Shown piece by piece: positions 32,381-42,913 of a DNA stretch of 64,000 nucleotides. The position numbers and the translations under genes are program-made. Source of the DNA: Cryphonectria parasitica EP155 (lineage: Eukaryota; Ascomycota; Sordariomycetes; Diaporthales; Cryphonectriaceae); contig NW_024468913.1 in the NCBI RefSeq assembly GCF_011745365.1, forward strand, positions 434,001-498,000, written 5' to 3'. The notes beneath the pieces are model-generated. The model was given only the letters and a program-made list of their open reading frames with translations. It did no database searches and was not told where the DNA came from. Positions within the stretch are counted from its first letter, which is position 1. Every line of letters starts with the position of its first letter.

Positions 32381-34159
32381 ATGAAGGTGAAGTCTTTTCC
32401 ACGCCTTCGCCCTCACCTACGCCATGTCCACATCCCCGACCTGCCGCCCCTCTATGCACCCAGATTCATACCTGCAAATATTCGCGACTATCTCGAGTCC
32501 CAGATTCTACAGCAGCGCCAGACAGCAGAACAGGACTCCGATGCTGGCGCCTCCCCTGACCCGAACTCGATACTGAGGGACTACGAGAGCCAGAGGACCT
32601 GGCTCAGGAAAGCCAGTCCGCCCCCAACGGTCCTCTCCTTCACACGCCGACCTACCTACATCTTGCCGAAATCCATCCTCGAACCACAAAGCTCATCAGC
32701 GGTGAACCGCGTGACCGAGAGCCTGAGGAACCAGATTCGCATCACCTTCCCAGAGCCGCCTGGGTGGCAGTCAACACCATGGAGGCCTTTGTGGGACATG
32801 GACAAGGAAGAACAGGAGCTGACACACAATCCACTCGATCACGAGTGGGATCCTAGCGTCGCCATCATGCCGTGCGCCGAGCCCATGTTCTTCGGACCTG
32901 GTCAGCTGTCCCTCTGGCCTGTCATCGACGTGCAGGATCAGATCCAAGCGACGAGCCCGATCCTGACCAGGGATGAGTTCGTGCGTATTCTTGAGAGAAC
33001 CACCATTAAGGTCCTCCGGCGGAACTATGGCATTAAATCTTTTGCCATTCCTGGATCCCCGGGCGTCTGGGTGGAATCGGCCCTTCCATCATGCTCAGAG
33101 AGGTCAGACTTGAATGGTCATTCCAAGAGGACAGCACCACAGAGGAATGAAAATATACGCAGGATAGCCACAATCCACGCTGAAATCGTCAACAACATCA
33201 CACGCTTCGGTACTTCCATCCACGTGGGCCAGCCCTGGCCTGCCGCCGACGCCTCCAAAGATATGAATAACCCTTGGGCTCGCCTGGGACAGGCCGATAT
33301 CACAACCAGCATTGCCGCGGAGCTGGCGCACATGAACCCCCGCCCGCAGCTCTTCTGTCTCAAGCAAGAGACCATCCTCGAGCAGGATGAGAATGGGGAA
33401 GAAAAGAAGCAGTGGATGCCGTGGAACAACCTAACGACGTTGTTCAGCGACGAGGCGGTAGACGGCGTAGAAGCTACGCCTTACAGTCAGGTCCTCTTAC
33501 GGCCCGGTCTGACGCAGCCGGCACCCATGGGTTTGGACAACCGGGACCTCTCTGCCTCCTGGGCATGCGCGTTCGCACGCCAGCTTGGCATGCGTCACGG
33601 CGTTGTCGACTACCTCAGTATTGTGCAGCCCGGCAGTGGGTTGAAGACTAACTTGACCACTAGCGACCGAGACGTCGGATTTACTTCGAGGGCCGTTGGT
33701 GAAGGATTCTGGCATAACGCACCATCTGATCAGGTGGAAGTCCCCACAATACAACTGAAAGAAAACGAGCTAGTCAAGCAGCAGATGATCCAAGACACAT
33801 TGCGCGTGGCATCCAAAGACTCGCAACTCGTACCTAGCATTGCAGAACCCATAGCGGTTTCGTGGCCGATGTACTACAAAGAGCTGACAAGAATTCTCGA
33901 TTTGTCCATCAGGGGCAATTTGTTGGACACACGGCTCAGGCAATTGGTGCAGGAAGAGCTTGAAGACATGAAAGTGAAGAAGACAAGGAAGCCGTTGACG
34001 GAAAGCATGACCATGGTGCAGAGTATGGCCGAACTCCGGAGACAAAGGGCTGTTCAACTTCCCCGTGCCTATACGGATACAATTGGTGTGCCCGACATAG
34101 CCATCACTCGTGAAACCTACGCCATAGCGAGGTACACCCAAGCAACAAACACTCGCTAG
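32381..34159 (+). CDS. LipB/LIPT2-like protein lacking catalytic residues
   Basis: A single main exon of 592 codons. The first 270 residues follow the lipoyl(octanoyl) transferase fold order: RHVHIPDLPPLYAPRF, TVLSFTRRPTYILPKSI, FFGPGQLSLWPVID, then a helix (RILERTTIKVLRRNYGIK), GSPGVWVES, RRIATIHAEI and RFGTSIHVGQPW. LipB uses a Cys-Lys pair and a conserved His in its FHGPGQL loop. Here that His is Phe171, the Lys of the KIAxxG strand is Arg261, and the region after NPWARLGQADITT has no Cys at the expected place. The C-terminal 290 residues are an extra domain unlike LipB, with a basic helix (KVKKTRKPLTESM). The protein therefore probably does not transfer octanoate. An Arg-rich N-terminus would fit mitochondrial import. 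The start at 32381 is the first Met giving the LipB N-terminus. Confidence 0.75.
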   Translation: MKVKSFPRLRPHLRHVHIPDLPPLYAPRFIPANIRDYLESQILQQRQTAEQDSDAGASPDPNSILRDYESQRTWLRKASPPPTVLSFTRRPTYILPKSILEPQSSSAVNRVTESLRNQIRITFPEPPGWQSTPWRPLWDMDKEEQELTHNPLDHEWDPSVAIMPCAEPMFFGPGQLSLWPVIDVQDQIQATSPILTRDEFVRILERTTIKVLRRNYGIKSFAIPGSPGVWVESALPSCSERSDLNGHSKRTAPQRNENIRRIATIHAEIVNNITRFGTSIHVGQPWPAADASKDMNNPWARLGQADITTSIAAELAHMNPRPQLFCLKQETILEQDENGEEKKQWMPWNNLTTLFSDEAVDGVEATPYSQVLLRPGLTQPAPMGLDNRDLSASWACAFARQLGMRHGVVDYLSIVQPGSGLKTNLTTSDRDVGFTSRAVGEGFWHNAPSDQVEVPTIQLKENELVKQQMIQDTLRVASKDSQLVPSIAEPIAVSWPMYYKELTRILDLSIRGNLLDTRLRQLVQEELEDMKVKKTRKPLTESMTMVQSMAELRRQRAVQLPRAYTDTIGVPDIAITRETYAIARYTQATNTR

Positions 34160-35621
34160 GCCGCGGAAGCCTAGTCTCACCAGGACTGGCCGGCGCCCAC
34201 GCCTTTAAAAGTGGACAGAATGGCTAGTTCAAGATAAAGCGAATGGTCTCTTGCTGGGATTTTCGGAACTTCTGTCGCCCTTACATACTTGATCACCGGC
34301 AGTCGGGCAGAGAATCTCGCACGGACATGCAAGCCGGTCTCGTCATCTTGTCCTGGCCTATTTGTATCCCAGACAAGGCGCTATTACGCCAGGAAACGAT
34401 TTCAATAGGACGATATCTCCCACATAAACACGCAGATTCTCAGACAAATGCCCCTCGTTACGCGTAGCGTGTTACGAGCCCATCTTGATGCATCAAGATG
34501 ACGAAGCTGTCATAGAACACTCGTCCAAGATAATGCTAGGGGCTGCTGGAGGAGTGATCAGCATAATCAAGACGCGAAAAGAAAGAAGAGGAGAGGGGAG
34601 GGGGGGAAAAGGCAATGTTGATTGCATCACCTAGGATTTGCATGAGCACATCAGCTAGCTGGCCCTTGATGCACGCAGTATTGTCAAAAGAACTCATATA
34701 AGTAGATATACAAAACATAATGATCACGTCTCATTGCAGTTGTGGATGTTGAGCATGCTCAGTCTTGACTTCTTTGATACTTTTGCTCCAGGGTATGGTT
34801 GGCACCCTATGCATTGTGTTCAGCATTGCAGGAATTCTCGTCTCTGAAGGTTGACAGCTTGTGAGACAGTTTAATACACTGGCTAATTTGGTGGGAAAAT
34901 AGCATAGACTGGGCAAGGGGCATCAATCGATAAAATTTGTTACAATAAACTTTGAGGTCTTTGCGAAATATACTGGGACATGCAACTTTGAAGTCGGGGC
35001 TCTGACAGGACTGGTTGCTGATTTTGTTGAAGAAATCATGGAGCATGTAATGGAGATACGCGTTGGGCAGACACAAGAACAGCTTATGGGGGAGAGAGCT
35101 CCCAAAGCTTCATGCATCTCTGTTGACACTTTCCTTTCCTGCTGCCTTGTGTGAAGCACCCCCTTTCTGAACCACCACTTTTTGTGCAGACACGACTGAC
35201 ACTGCAGCAGCAGAACGCGCTCTCGACTTCGATGCCCAATACCAACAACATCTTTTGACGTGTTTGGTCCTCCCACCACCTGGTCAACCAAAAGCAACCA
35301 GCATACTTCAGAGCACTTCTTTCTCCTCTCGGGCTTCCACAACAACGCGTCAACCTTCTCTAGGAGACTATTCTCGAGAGCGCCCCACCAATTCATCGAC
35401 CTGCGAAGAGAATTTTCTTGAGACGATCTGATCAATGCATTGATCTTCCCAAAAGAGTGGTTTTGAAAAAGACGCCATCATCTCAGTGATCTGCTCAGAA
35501 GTAAAAACTTCAACAACCCCGTCATTGTCACATCTCTGCAGCTCATTGATGCCAGTTCACCATTCTTCACAGCCTTCATTAACCCCATTCCCTCCTTGAC
35601 CCTCGTCAAGCAGCCCTCAAG
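34160..35621. other. Intergenic region and long leader
   Basis: 1.46 kb between two rightward genes. The part from about 35100 is pyrimidine-rich with C/T-rich leader character typical of fungal 5' untranslated regions. Minus-strand frames there (for example 34923-35435) have skewed composition and are not supported as genes. Confidence 0.5.
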
Positions 35622-37170
35622 ATGGCTTACACTGGCAATATCATCGGTGCCATGGTGACGTTCATCATCGTGAACCTCATTGCCGTCTCCATGCGCATGT
35701 ACGTTCGTCTTTGGCTGGTCAAGGCCTTTGGCCTCGATGATTTCTTCCTCCTTCTCTCCTTCGTGAGTCTTTCTCTCTACCGCGCCTTCATTCGTTCGCA
35801 AGACAAGGCGACAACATCCACCAATCAAGCCTCAGCAAAGGTGATGTTTTAAGTTTTGCAAAGCTGACGATGGGTTTCACCCTCTCGTTCCTTCACAGCT
35901 GGGCTACATCACGGCCTGCATCATGGGCTTCGTGTCCATCCACTATGGATTTGCCGAGGACGTCTACCGTCCCTGGTTCGACTACGGTGTCATGATGAAG
36001 GTAATGCCGTTTGCTGCCCCAAGAAACACATCCCAGTCGCGTCCACTTTCATACCACCTCCTTCAGACGAAGTGATGTTGCTAATGATGATGACGACCAC
36101 AAACACTACACGATCTTGCAAACATTGGCTGACTGAACCTTGCAACACAAAAATGATAGTTCTACTGGGCCAACCAGTTGATGCTGTACATCTCGTCTGG
36201 GCTCGTCAAGATCGCCGTGGCTCTCGTCCTGTACCGTCTGGCCTGCAACCTCAAGAACCAAGCCATCCTCGTCATCTCCATCATCGTCGTCATCATCTGG
36301 ACCTTCCTCACGACCATCTTCTCGTCCGACGTCTGCGCTGAGACCACCGGTGCTACGAGCTATGCCGGCGACCAGACCTGCACCGACGTCGGCTACTTCC
36401 GCATGATCTCCAACATTGTCATCGACTTCTTTTTTGCCCTGTACCCAATCCCCATGCTGTGGAACTCTACCCTCAGCCAGCGCATGAAGTACATTGTCTG
36501 CGGCCTGTTGAGTCTGGGCTTGATGTAAGTATCAGCTGGTTGTACCCTTCCTCCACAATCTCCTCAGGATAAAACCCAAGCAGGCAAACCTTGCTAACAT
36601 CGTCGGCCTCACAGTGCCAGCGCCGCCACCATCGCCAAGCTCATCATCCTGGTGCAGCTGCAGTTCGCCACGCCCGACGAGCTCCCCTTCCTACACTACC
36701 AGCTCCTGGTCTGGGCCGACGTCGAGCTGGGCCTCAGCATCCTCGCCGCCTCGGCCGCCGCCCTGCGCCCCCTCGTGCGCATCCTGACCGGCCACACCTC
36801 CTCAGGCCAGTTCAGCTCCTCCCGCACCCCAGCTGGCTTCCACGCCGCCGCCGTCGCCGCCGCCGCCGCCGACCAGGAGGCTGCTCGCCGAGCCCTGCAC
36901 CCAGATGAGGAGCAGCCCAAGCAGCAGCAGCAGCAGCACGGCATGATGCCCTTCGGACCAGTTCGGCCTCCCCCTGCCGTCGTGGCTGGTGGTGGCAAGG
37001 GACCCGGCGGCATTGGCGGCTTTCTCCCTTCTGAGGAACACGAGATGCACAGCCTGCCCCTGTACCATCGTGGTGGCGACGATGGTGACCTCGAGGCTGG
37101 TGAGCATGACCGCCAGCTTTCTCCTGGTCCGTTGGTTGCTCACTCCGATACTACCCTCGTCACTGCCTAG
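35622..37170 (+). CDS. Rhodopsin-domain (PTH11-like) integral membrane protein
   Basis: Four exons, 35622-35762, 35899-36000, 36160-36524 and 36615-37170 (phases 0, 0, 2), give 387 aa. Seven hydrophobic helices of the fungal rhodopsin-like domain are visible: MVTFIIVNLIAVSMRMYVRL with the following FGLDDF turn; LGYITACIMGFVSIHYG; FYWANQLMLYISSGLVKIAV leading to LVLYRLA; ILVISIIVVIIWTFLTTIFS with a Cys loop (SSDVCAETTG...DQTCTDVG); NIVIDFFFALYPIPMLW; KYIVCGLLSLGLMIASAATIAKLI; and a last helix with WADVELGLSILAASAAALRPL. The cytoplasmic tail of about 120 residues is Ala-, Gln- and Gly-rich with trinucleotide repeats. It is a putative plasma-membrane receptor; ligand unknown. Confidence 0.88.
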
Positions 37171-38726
37171 GTGGAGGTTATTGTGAAGCCTTCTTTGATC
37201 AAGACTTTACACATGGGCGTGTTCATACCAATGACACACTTCCGCGTCTTCTTCCTCGCCCTCTCAAATGATAGCGTGATAGCAAAGAAAGGTGACGAGG
37301 GCAGTTGGGCCTGGTGGTGAGTTTACAGTGAACACTTTTTGCAAATGATCTGCGATTCGGGACGTGGACGGGGTTTCTGTTTCTGTTCTGGCTTCAAAGT
37401 CCACGAGCGATAATGAGGCGGAAGTGTTCTTTTTTCCTTTTACTTTTGCACTATTTCCCCTGGCAAACCTTCGTCTTCACGCCTTCACTACCCACGAATC
37501 TGCTCACATGCAGCCCTCACAGTGGGAATACGTGCAGTTTCTCTTGTGCGTGGACAATGATTTGGGCTCACCAGAAGCGGGGGCGGGGGCCAGAATGGAA
37601 TGAGCAATTATGGAAGCAGGATGATTTGAAGATCGCAGGGAAGGTCAGCTTTTCTCGGACTCTCTGTGGCCATTTTGATCGTCAAGGAGGATTGCGGGTA
37701 GCTCGGCTGAAATCAACCAAACTTTCATGATGACCTGACATGTGTCCACCTCAGCCGAAAGCTTCTTATATGGTATTCTTGTTGTGAGGAGCGATGAGTG
37801 CTGACAGGGGGATTCTTTGCTACATTTCGCTGCCCCGTTTTTCAAGTATCTACGTCAGCAAGACGCTGTCGCCATGAAAACCAGCTGCGTGTTGTGGGCT
37901 TTGATTTCTGAATATCAGTCAATTCGCATAGAACAACAAGATGCACAAGGGAGCTTGTTCTTCTCAAGCCATCTCTCTGAGAACAGCATATGGGCAGTAT
38001 CTTAGGAATGGGGGCCAGACCAACCAGGAGGGTTGGTCGTGTAAGTGAGTGGGCCCAAGGTCAGCCCGCTTGACCAGAGGAAGACTGCTGCTGACAGGGG
38101 TAACTGTACATACGCATCGAGACGCGCACGCACACCATCTATCTGGCTTACTCAGATGGCCTGGGCCGCAGCGGCCATCTCATATAATCCAGTCGACCTG
38201 AGTATCGTACATACACACACGTCGAGCTAGAGCGGCGATGCGAGGTGAAGGGAAAGCTTGAGGATCTGCGATTGCAATAGTATCAAGCCATGCCGGACTT
38301 TGATAGTATTCAGCAACAAATATCCCGGGCGACAGCAGCAGCAGCAGCAGCAATAAAAAAAAAACAGAAAATCAAAGCCCGCCTCTAGGATGGAACCATG
38401 CAAAGAGAACGATTGCAAGGAGTGAAAGAGAGAATAGCTTCCGTGGAGCTTTTTTTTTAGGAAAGAAGAAGAAGAAGAAGAAGAAGAAGAAGAAGAAGCA
38501 AAAATCCCGTCTGAAGACTCAATGAACCCGTTCCCTGCGCCTTTCCCCGTGAGACCATGGCTCATGTTCATGTAGCGTTGGGTATCATCAAGAAATTGCC
38601 ATCCAGCCATATGCAATATGCAACCCATCCATATATCATCCTAGTCATACAAGGCCACCAAGACGTTCTTCTCAAAAGAACCGAGGTAGACCGTTTCATC
38701 CAACTCTTGGAGATTTTCGTCTCTTT
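37171..38726. other. Convergent intergenic region with microsatellites
   Basis: 1.56 kb between convergent genes. It holds a (CAG)6 tract with an adjoining A-run at 38333-38364 and a (GAA)11-12 tract at 38464-38498, probably within or beyond the 3' untranslated region of the thaumatin-like gene. Short minus-strand frames across these repeats encode only simple sequence. Confidence 0.6.
38464..38498. repeat. (AAG)n/(CTT)n microsatellite
   Basis: About 35 nt of perfect AAG repeat in a non-coding region downstream of the thaumatin-like gene. Confidence 0.95.
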
Positions 38727-39490
38727 CTAAGTCGAAGGGCAACCATTCGCCGAAGTGCCGACGCAGCACGTAGCAGCCCCCGAAGTGCACTTGCCCTCGC
38801 TGTTGGCACCGTTGTCATTGGGGAACGTGTACGCCTTGCCGGCGCAGGGGGCGAAAAAGGGGCTGGCGGACGTCGCGCTGCCGCTCGCCTCGTTGGTCGG
38901 GTTCTGGCAGGCGCCCGCCGCCTGGATGTCCGTCTCGCCGTCCTGGCCGCATGTGCCCACCGAAAACAAATCCGTGCTGCAGCCCGAAAGGAAGCTGTTG
39001 TCGTCGTTGCAGGTGCAGGTGATGGGGACGGTGTAGCCGTTGCTGTGAAGCCGAGTCAGCTTAATGAGGTCATTTGATTTGTCAAGGGACAAGAAGAGGT
39101 TTCTTACACGTAGGACACATCAATATCCATCATGTAGGTACCGCTGACCTGCGTCAGACCGGGCTCGATAAGAGACGGGACATCCATCTCGCTATATTTG
39201 GCCAGTCCAAAGGCGACATTGCCGTTCCAGTTCTGCGGCGCCACGATGGTCGCCTGAGAGTTGGCGGCTAGTGTGCCCGTGCCTCCGCCCGACACGAGAG
39301 TTGCATCTCCGCCGTTGCTGGCTACCGAAGTGCTGAGGTCCTCGCCCATGCTGTTGACGATGGTGACGGTGATTTGTTGCAGATCGCGCTTGTTCGCAAA
39401 GGGAGCTGGCGTAATCTTTGCGCCGGGAGCATTGGGAATAGCCGCCACCAGGGCAGCGACCAGAGGGAGTGAAAGAATAGAGAGTTGCAT
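38727..39490 (-). CDS. Secreted thaumatin-like protein (CetA/CalA type)
   Basis: Two exons, 39490-39108 and 39042-38727, with a phase-2 intron (GTAAGA donor, CACAG acceptor), give 232 aa. Residues 1-17 (QLSILSLPLVAALVAA) are a clear signal peptide, and a Lys-Arg at about 34-35 (FANKRDLQQ) is a likely kexin cut. The mature domain starts with ITVTIVNSMGEDLSTSV and is a small beta-rich fold with about ten cysteines in the second exon (ITCTCNDD, LSGC, GTCGQDG, GACQNP, FAPCAGKAYTF, GKCTSG, ATCCVG). This pattern fits the short fungal thaumatin-like proteins of Aspergillus CetA/CalA, which are secreted or wall-bound and act in conidial germination and host contact. A (GAAA)5 tract lies just upstream of the start. 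Confidence 0.8.
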
Positions 39491-40667
39491 GTTGAATTTT
39501 ATAAGAAAGAGAAAGAAAGAAAGAAAGAAAGTTCCAAAGAAGGTCGAAAAGTAGAAAGCAATGGATGAAAAGTGTTCGTCAAGAACGTGGAGAAAAGAAA
39601 TCTGTCAGTTGTGGGTTGACTGACGCAACTGAACAAGAGTGACGACTGTCGTGAAGACGTTATATACTCGTGAAAGAAAGAACTCGAGCCAGGGAATAAG
39701 GAACGTGTCGAAGAGAAACAAGAGTATTTCCGAAAGACAGGCAATGAGAGTGTGTTCGTGGATGGCCATCTCGACTGGCGACCGACCCAGGGGCCATGGC
39801 CATGATATTCCATTTCGCACCCCTCAAAACCAACATGATGCAAGTAATCAGCTTACATCGAGTCGTCGTGCCCTGCAATGAAAGTGCCTGAGGCCCACAA
39901 AAATAGAACTCAGATGAATAACTAAGCGTGGAAAATGCTGATGTAGGTGAGTGAAAGAGGCGGGCGGCCTAGAAATAGACCTGGCCCAGAGTCTGTCGTC
40001 GCTTGAAAGGGTCGCCTTCAAACAATAAGCACTATAGCCATGAGCTTCAGGAGACGGTCTGGACGCGTATCGGTCCCGAGAACTAATTGAGTCATCGACT
40101 TTAAAAATGGCGCTGAGGATACTCGTCCCAGGTAGCTGGCTCGTTTTTGGTAAGTGATCTCCTGCAGTCAGGTCAGCTTGCGCCATCTGTTTATGAGAGA
40201 TCTAAGCGACAAAGGATGAAGGCATTCGAAGCCTCTAATGCAGGTACAGGGAACATTACGGCCCGTAAGCAGACCACGGCACTGTAGCAAAACAAAAAAC
40301 GCCGAGCAGGACTGCCGTGCATATTTCCAAACTGTGTACATCCCACGACAAAATAGTTCTAGGTGGCCCGATTTGATCATGCACATGGTAAAACGTCAAG
40401 ACTCCGAATAAGAGGACGATTGGCGAGGGAGATCGGTGAGCTTCAGCACCGTTCTCTTTGCACGCGCAATGGATGCTAAATAGGATTCGTTGGTATTCGA
40501 TCGATAGTAGATGGCCAAAACTCCATTCTATGCTCTTATGAGACAACCAAAGAAAAGAAGGGAAAAAAAGGGAGGCCACATGTCGCCCTCTTCCGAGGGC
40601 AGGTAGGCCCTTCGTGGCGGCGGTGTTGTCGGTTAGGACAAACCACAGATCTGACAGATGCAAATCT
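39491..40667. other. Intergenic spacer, tandem leftward genes
   Basis: 1.18 kb holding the promoter of the thaumatin-like gene, including a (GAAA)5 tract at 39505-39531, and the 3' end of the Vta1 gene. No supported gene. Confidence 0.6.
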
Positions 40668-42114
40668 TCACGTGGCGCCCAGGGACCCTAAGGCACGGCG
40701 CAGCTCTCTGACAGCCGTCGGCACATCTTCGAAGTTAAGTGCAGATATTGCCCATCGCGCATGCTTTTGGGCCTGCGCCATAGCCATGTCATCGGTCACA
40801 AAATTGCCAGTGACCTGCTGGGGCACCTGATTAAACCCTCCAGGGGCGGAGGAGGCTACATTAGAGCCCGCCGGGTTGGTCGATGGAGGGGCGACAGGTC
40901 GAGAAACATTGGCCGGCGTGGCTATATTTGTAAAGGCCGAGGTTGAAGGGGGCGAGATAGGCGAAGGCGCAATTGCCGCACTCGGCGGGTGAGATGTCGA
41001 AAACGTGGTACTAGGGTTTGCGGGTGGTGCCGATGGGCCTGGTGGGGGCGAGAGAGCTGATACAGCTGGAGGGGCCGCCTCTGACCAGCTTGGAGATGCC
41101 GATGTAGCATCCAAGCCTGGTGTGTCTGTCACTTCATCCTGCGCCGGGGGTGAGATGGGAGAGGGTAGGGTGGGCGGAGAGTCAAAGTAGCCTGGTTGAG
41201 GGGCCGACGGTGCTGTGTCATCTCCATACCCAGGCGCACTGGGGAGTCTCAACTCTCCGTCGTCTGGCACAGATGGAGGCACAGGTGCGGTGTCAGGGCT
41301 TTGCGGTAGTGACACGCCTCTAGAATCTCGCCCGATATCTGTGTCTGGCACATCCTCAACCGTCGCTGGCTTTGGTATGTTGGTTGAGGTGCCCGGACTG
41401 GCTAGGCTGTGAACCTCGGGGTCCGTGGGATCCAGGGTCAGCTGCTGCTGGGCAGGCAGATCCTCCTTCTTTGGATTTGTTTCGTTTGGATCCTTTCCTT
41501 CCTTTATAGCCTTGGTAATACGGGCTGCGTTCCATTTGGCGTATTTGATCTTCTGCTGTGTCTCGTTGTCTGGCGGTCCCCAGATGTTGACCAGGTTGAA
41601 AAAGGTCAAAGCGGCATCAAAGGTGCTCGCGGTCTGCAGGGTGACCTTGTTGGCCTTGATGACTCGTTCTGCTCTGTCCAGAGTCTCTTGGGCAAACTGT
41701 TCGACGTACGCCTGGGCCGCGGTATCGTCCGTGATAGCATCCTCGCTTGGGTATTCCTGCTTGGTCTGTCGGCCGGACGACCATCAGTATGAGGTTTCAA
41801 CCTGGCCACAAATCCTTCTGGAGGCAGGCGAGGGGGAAAAAGTACCTTCTCCAGCTTGTCCATCAAAGCCGTTGTATAGTTGAGTATATGTGCATCGCTG
41901 CTGTGGAGATTCCTCGCTAGTATCTGGTTGACGACCCAGTATTCGCCTGCATCCAGTCAGCCCCCGCCCTCCATTGGTCCTATGTTGAATTGAAGGAGTA
42001 CATACACCAGTATGCGATGATTGGCTTGACGGTCTGCAGCTGAGAACCTCTCGTCGCCGCCTTGTAGAGGTTAATGTCGGCGCCCTTCAAGGCCTGAGGC
42101 ACCGCGTCTGCCAT
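40668..42114 (-). CDS. VTA1: Vta1, ESCRT-III/Vps4 cofactor
   Basis: Three exons, 42114-42006, 41946-41846 and 41765-40668 (phases 1 and 0), give 435 aa. Vta1 dimerises and stimulates the Vps4 ATPase at endosomes for multivesicular body sorting. The N-terminal tandem MIT-like region spans the first two exons and the start of the third: VPQALKGADINLYKAATRGS, VKPIIAYW, LHSSDAHILNYTTALMDKLE, then AALTFFNLVNIWGPP with IKYAKWNAARITKAIKEGKDPN. A Pro/Ser-rich linker of about 200 residues follows. The C-terminal 40 residues (MAQAQKHARWAISALNFEDV, then TAVRELRRALGSLG) are the Vta1 dimerisation helices that bind Vps4. The gene is divergent from the PDI gene and shares its promoter region. Confidence 0.95.
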
Positions 42115-42913
42115 GTCTGCGATATGTGTCGAGGATCACTTTTCGCTTTGGGGTTACGCTGACTTAAGATCCGTGGCGCTCAAAGGTGACGAAGGCTGAC
42201 AACGCGAGATGGCGATCCGGAAACGCGAGGAAAAGTGGCCCAGGACTGAGTGACTGACGGTGGTGGTGCTTGCGACGAGAAGTAGGATATTCAAGGCAGC
42301 TATCTTGGGCGGGCAGTTGCGGCAGCTCTTGGCAGGCGCATGCTGTGACGCCACAATCATCTGCTTCTCACAGCACCCATGGAGCTACTACATAGTACTG
42401 GGAACCCCTCACTGCAGGGGGCTCCCCCCTGAACCCCTCCACTTTCAAGGCCACTAGAAGCTCAGAGCCACAGGTGGCTCAAGCTCGGACTTAGCGCCTA
42501 CTTTACCCCAGATCAGCGTTGCATTGGGCCACCGCTTAGGGAAGGAAGCTTGTGTCCCGCCCTCGCATGTCACAAAGCCAAACACGAGAATGGATCTGAA
42601 TTGGGATTCCAACCACGCTGGCCTTTTCCAACAACGGCACGCCACCTTCTTCTCCTCGCGACAGCAGCAAAAGTCCGTCTCACCCTCACTTCTAAGGATC
42701 TGTCAACAACTACCCAAAACCTGATTGCCATTTGTCCTTTTCTCTTCTTGAGACACCTGGCTTTTCTGGACATGTCTCTCCGTATCCCTTGAAGTGTCCT
42801 TCCAGGCCTCGTTTCGAATCTCTGCATCGCAAGGAACTGCCCCTCCATATCTACAAGCAACCGATCCCTTCGAACTACTTGCGAAAATCCGTTTCCATAA
42901 ATCGACTGCGATC
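42115..42913. other. Bidirectional promoter between VTA1 and PDI genes
   Basis: 799 nt between divergent starts. The right half is C/T-rich leader sequence of the PDI gene. No separate gene supported. Confidence 0.6.

Noticed and set aside
34923..35435. 170-codon minus-strand frame
   Set aside because: Composition is biased (Cys/Ser/Trp scatter), with no family resemblance, and it overlaps the probable leader of the rhodopsin-domain gene at 35622.
38333..38498. Minus-strand frame with Ser and Cys runs (38227-38628)
   Set aside because: The run is an artefact of the CAG and GAA microsatellites; there is no conserved sequence outside them.
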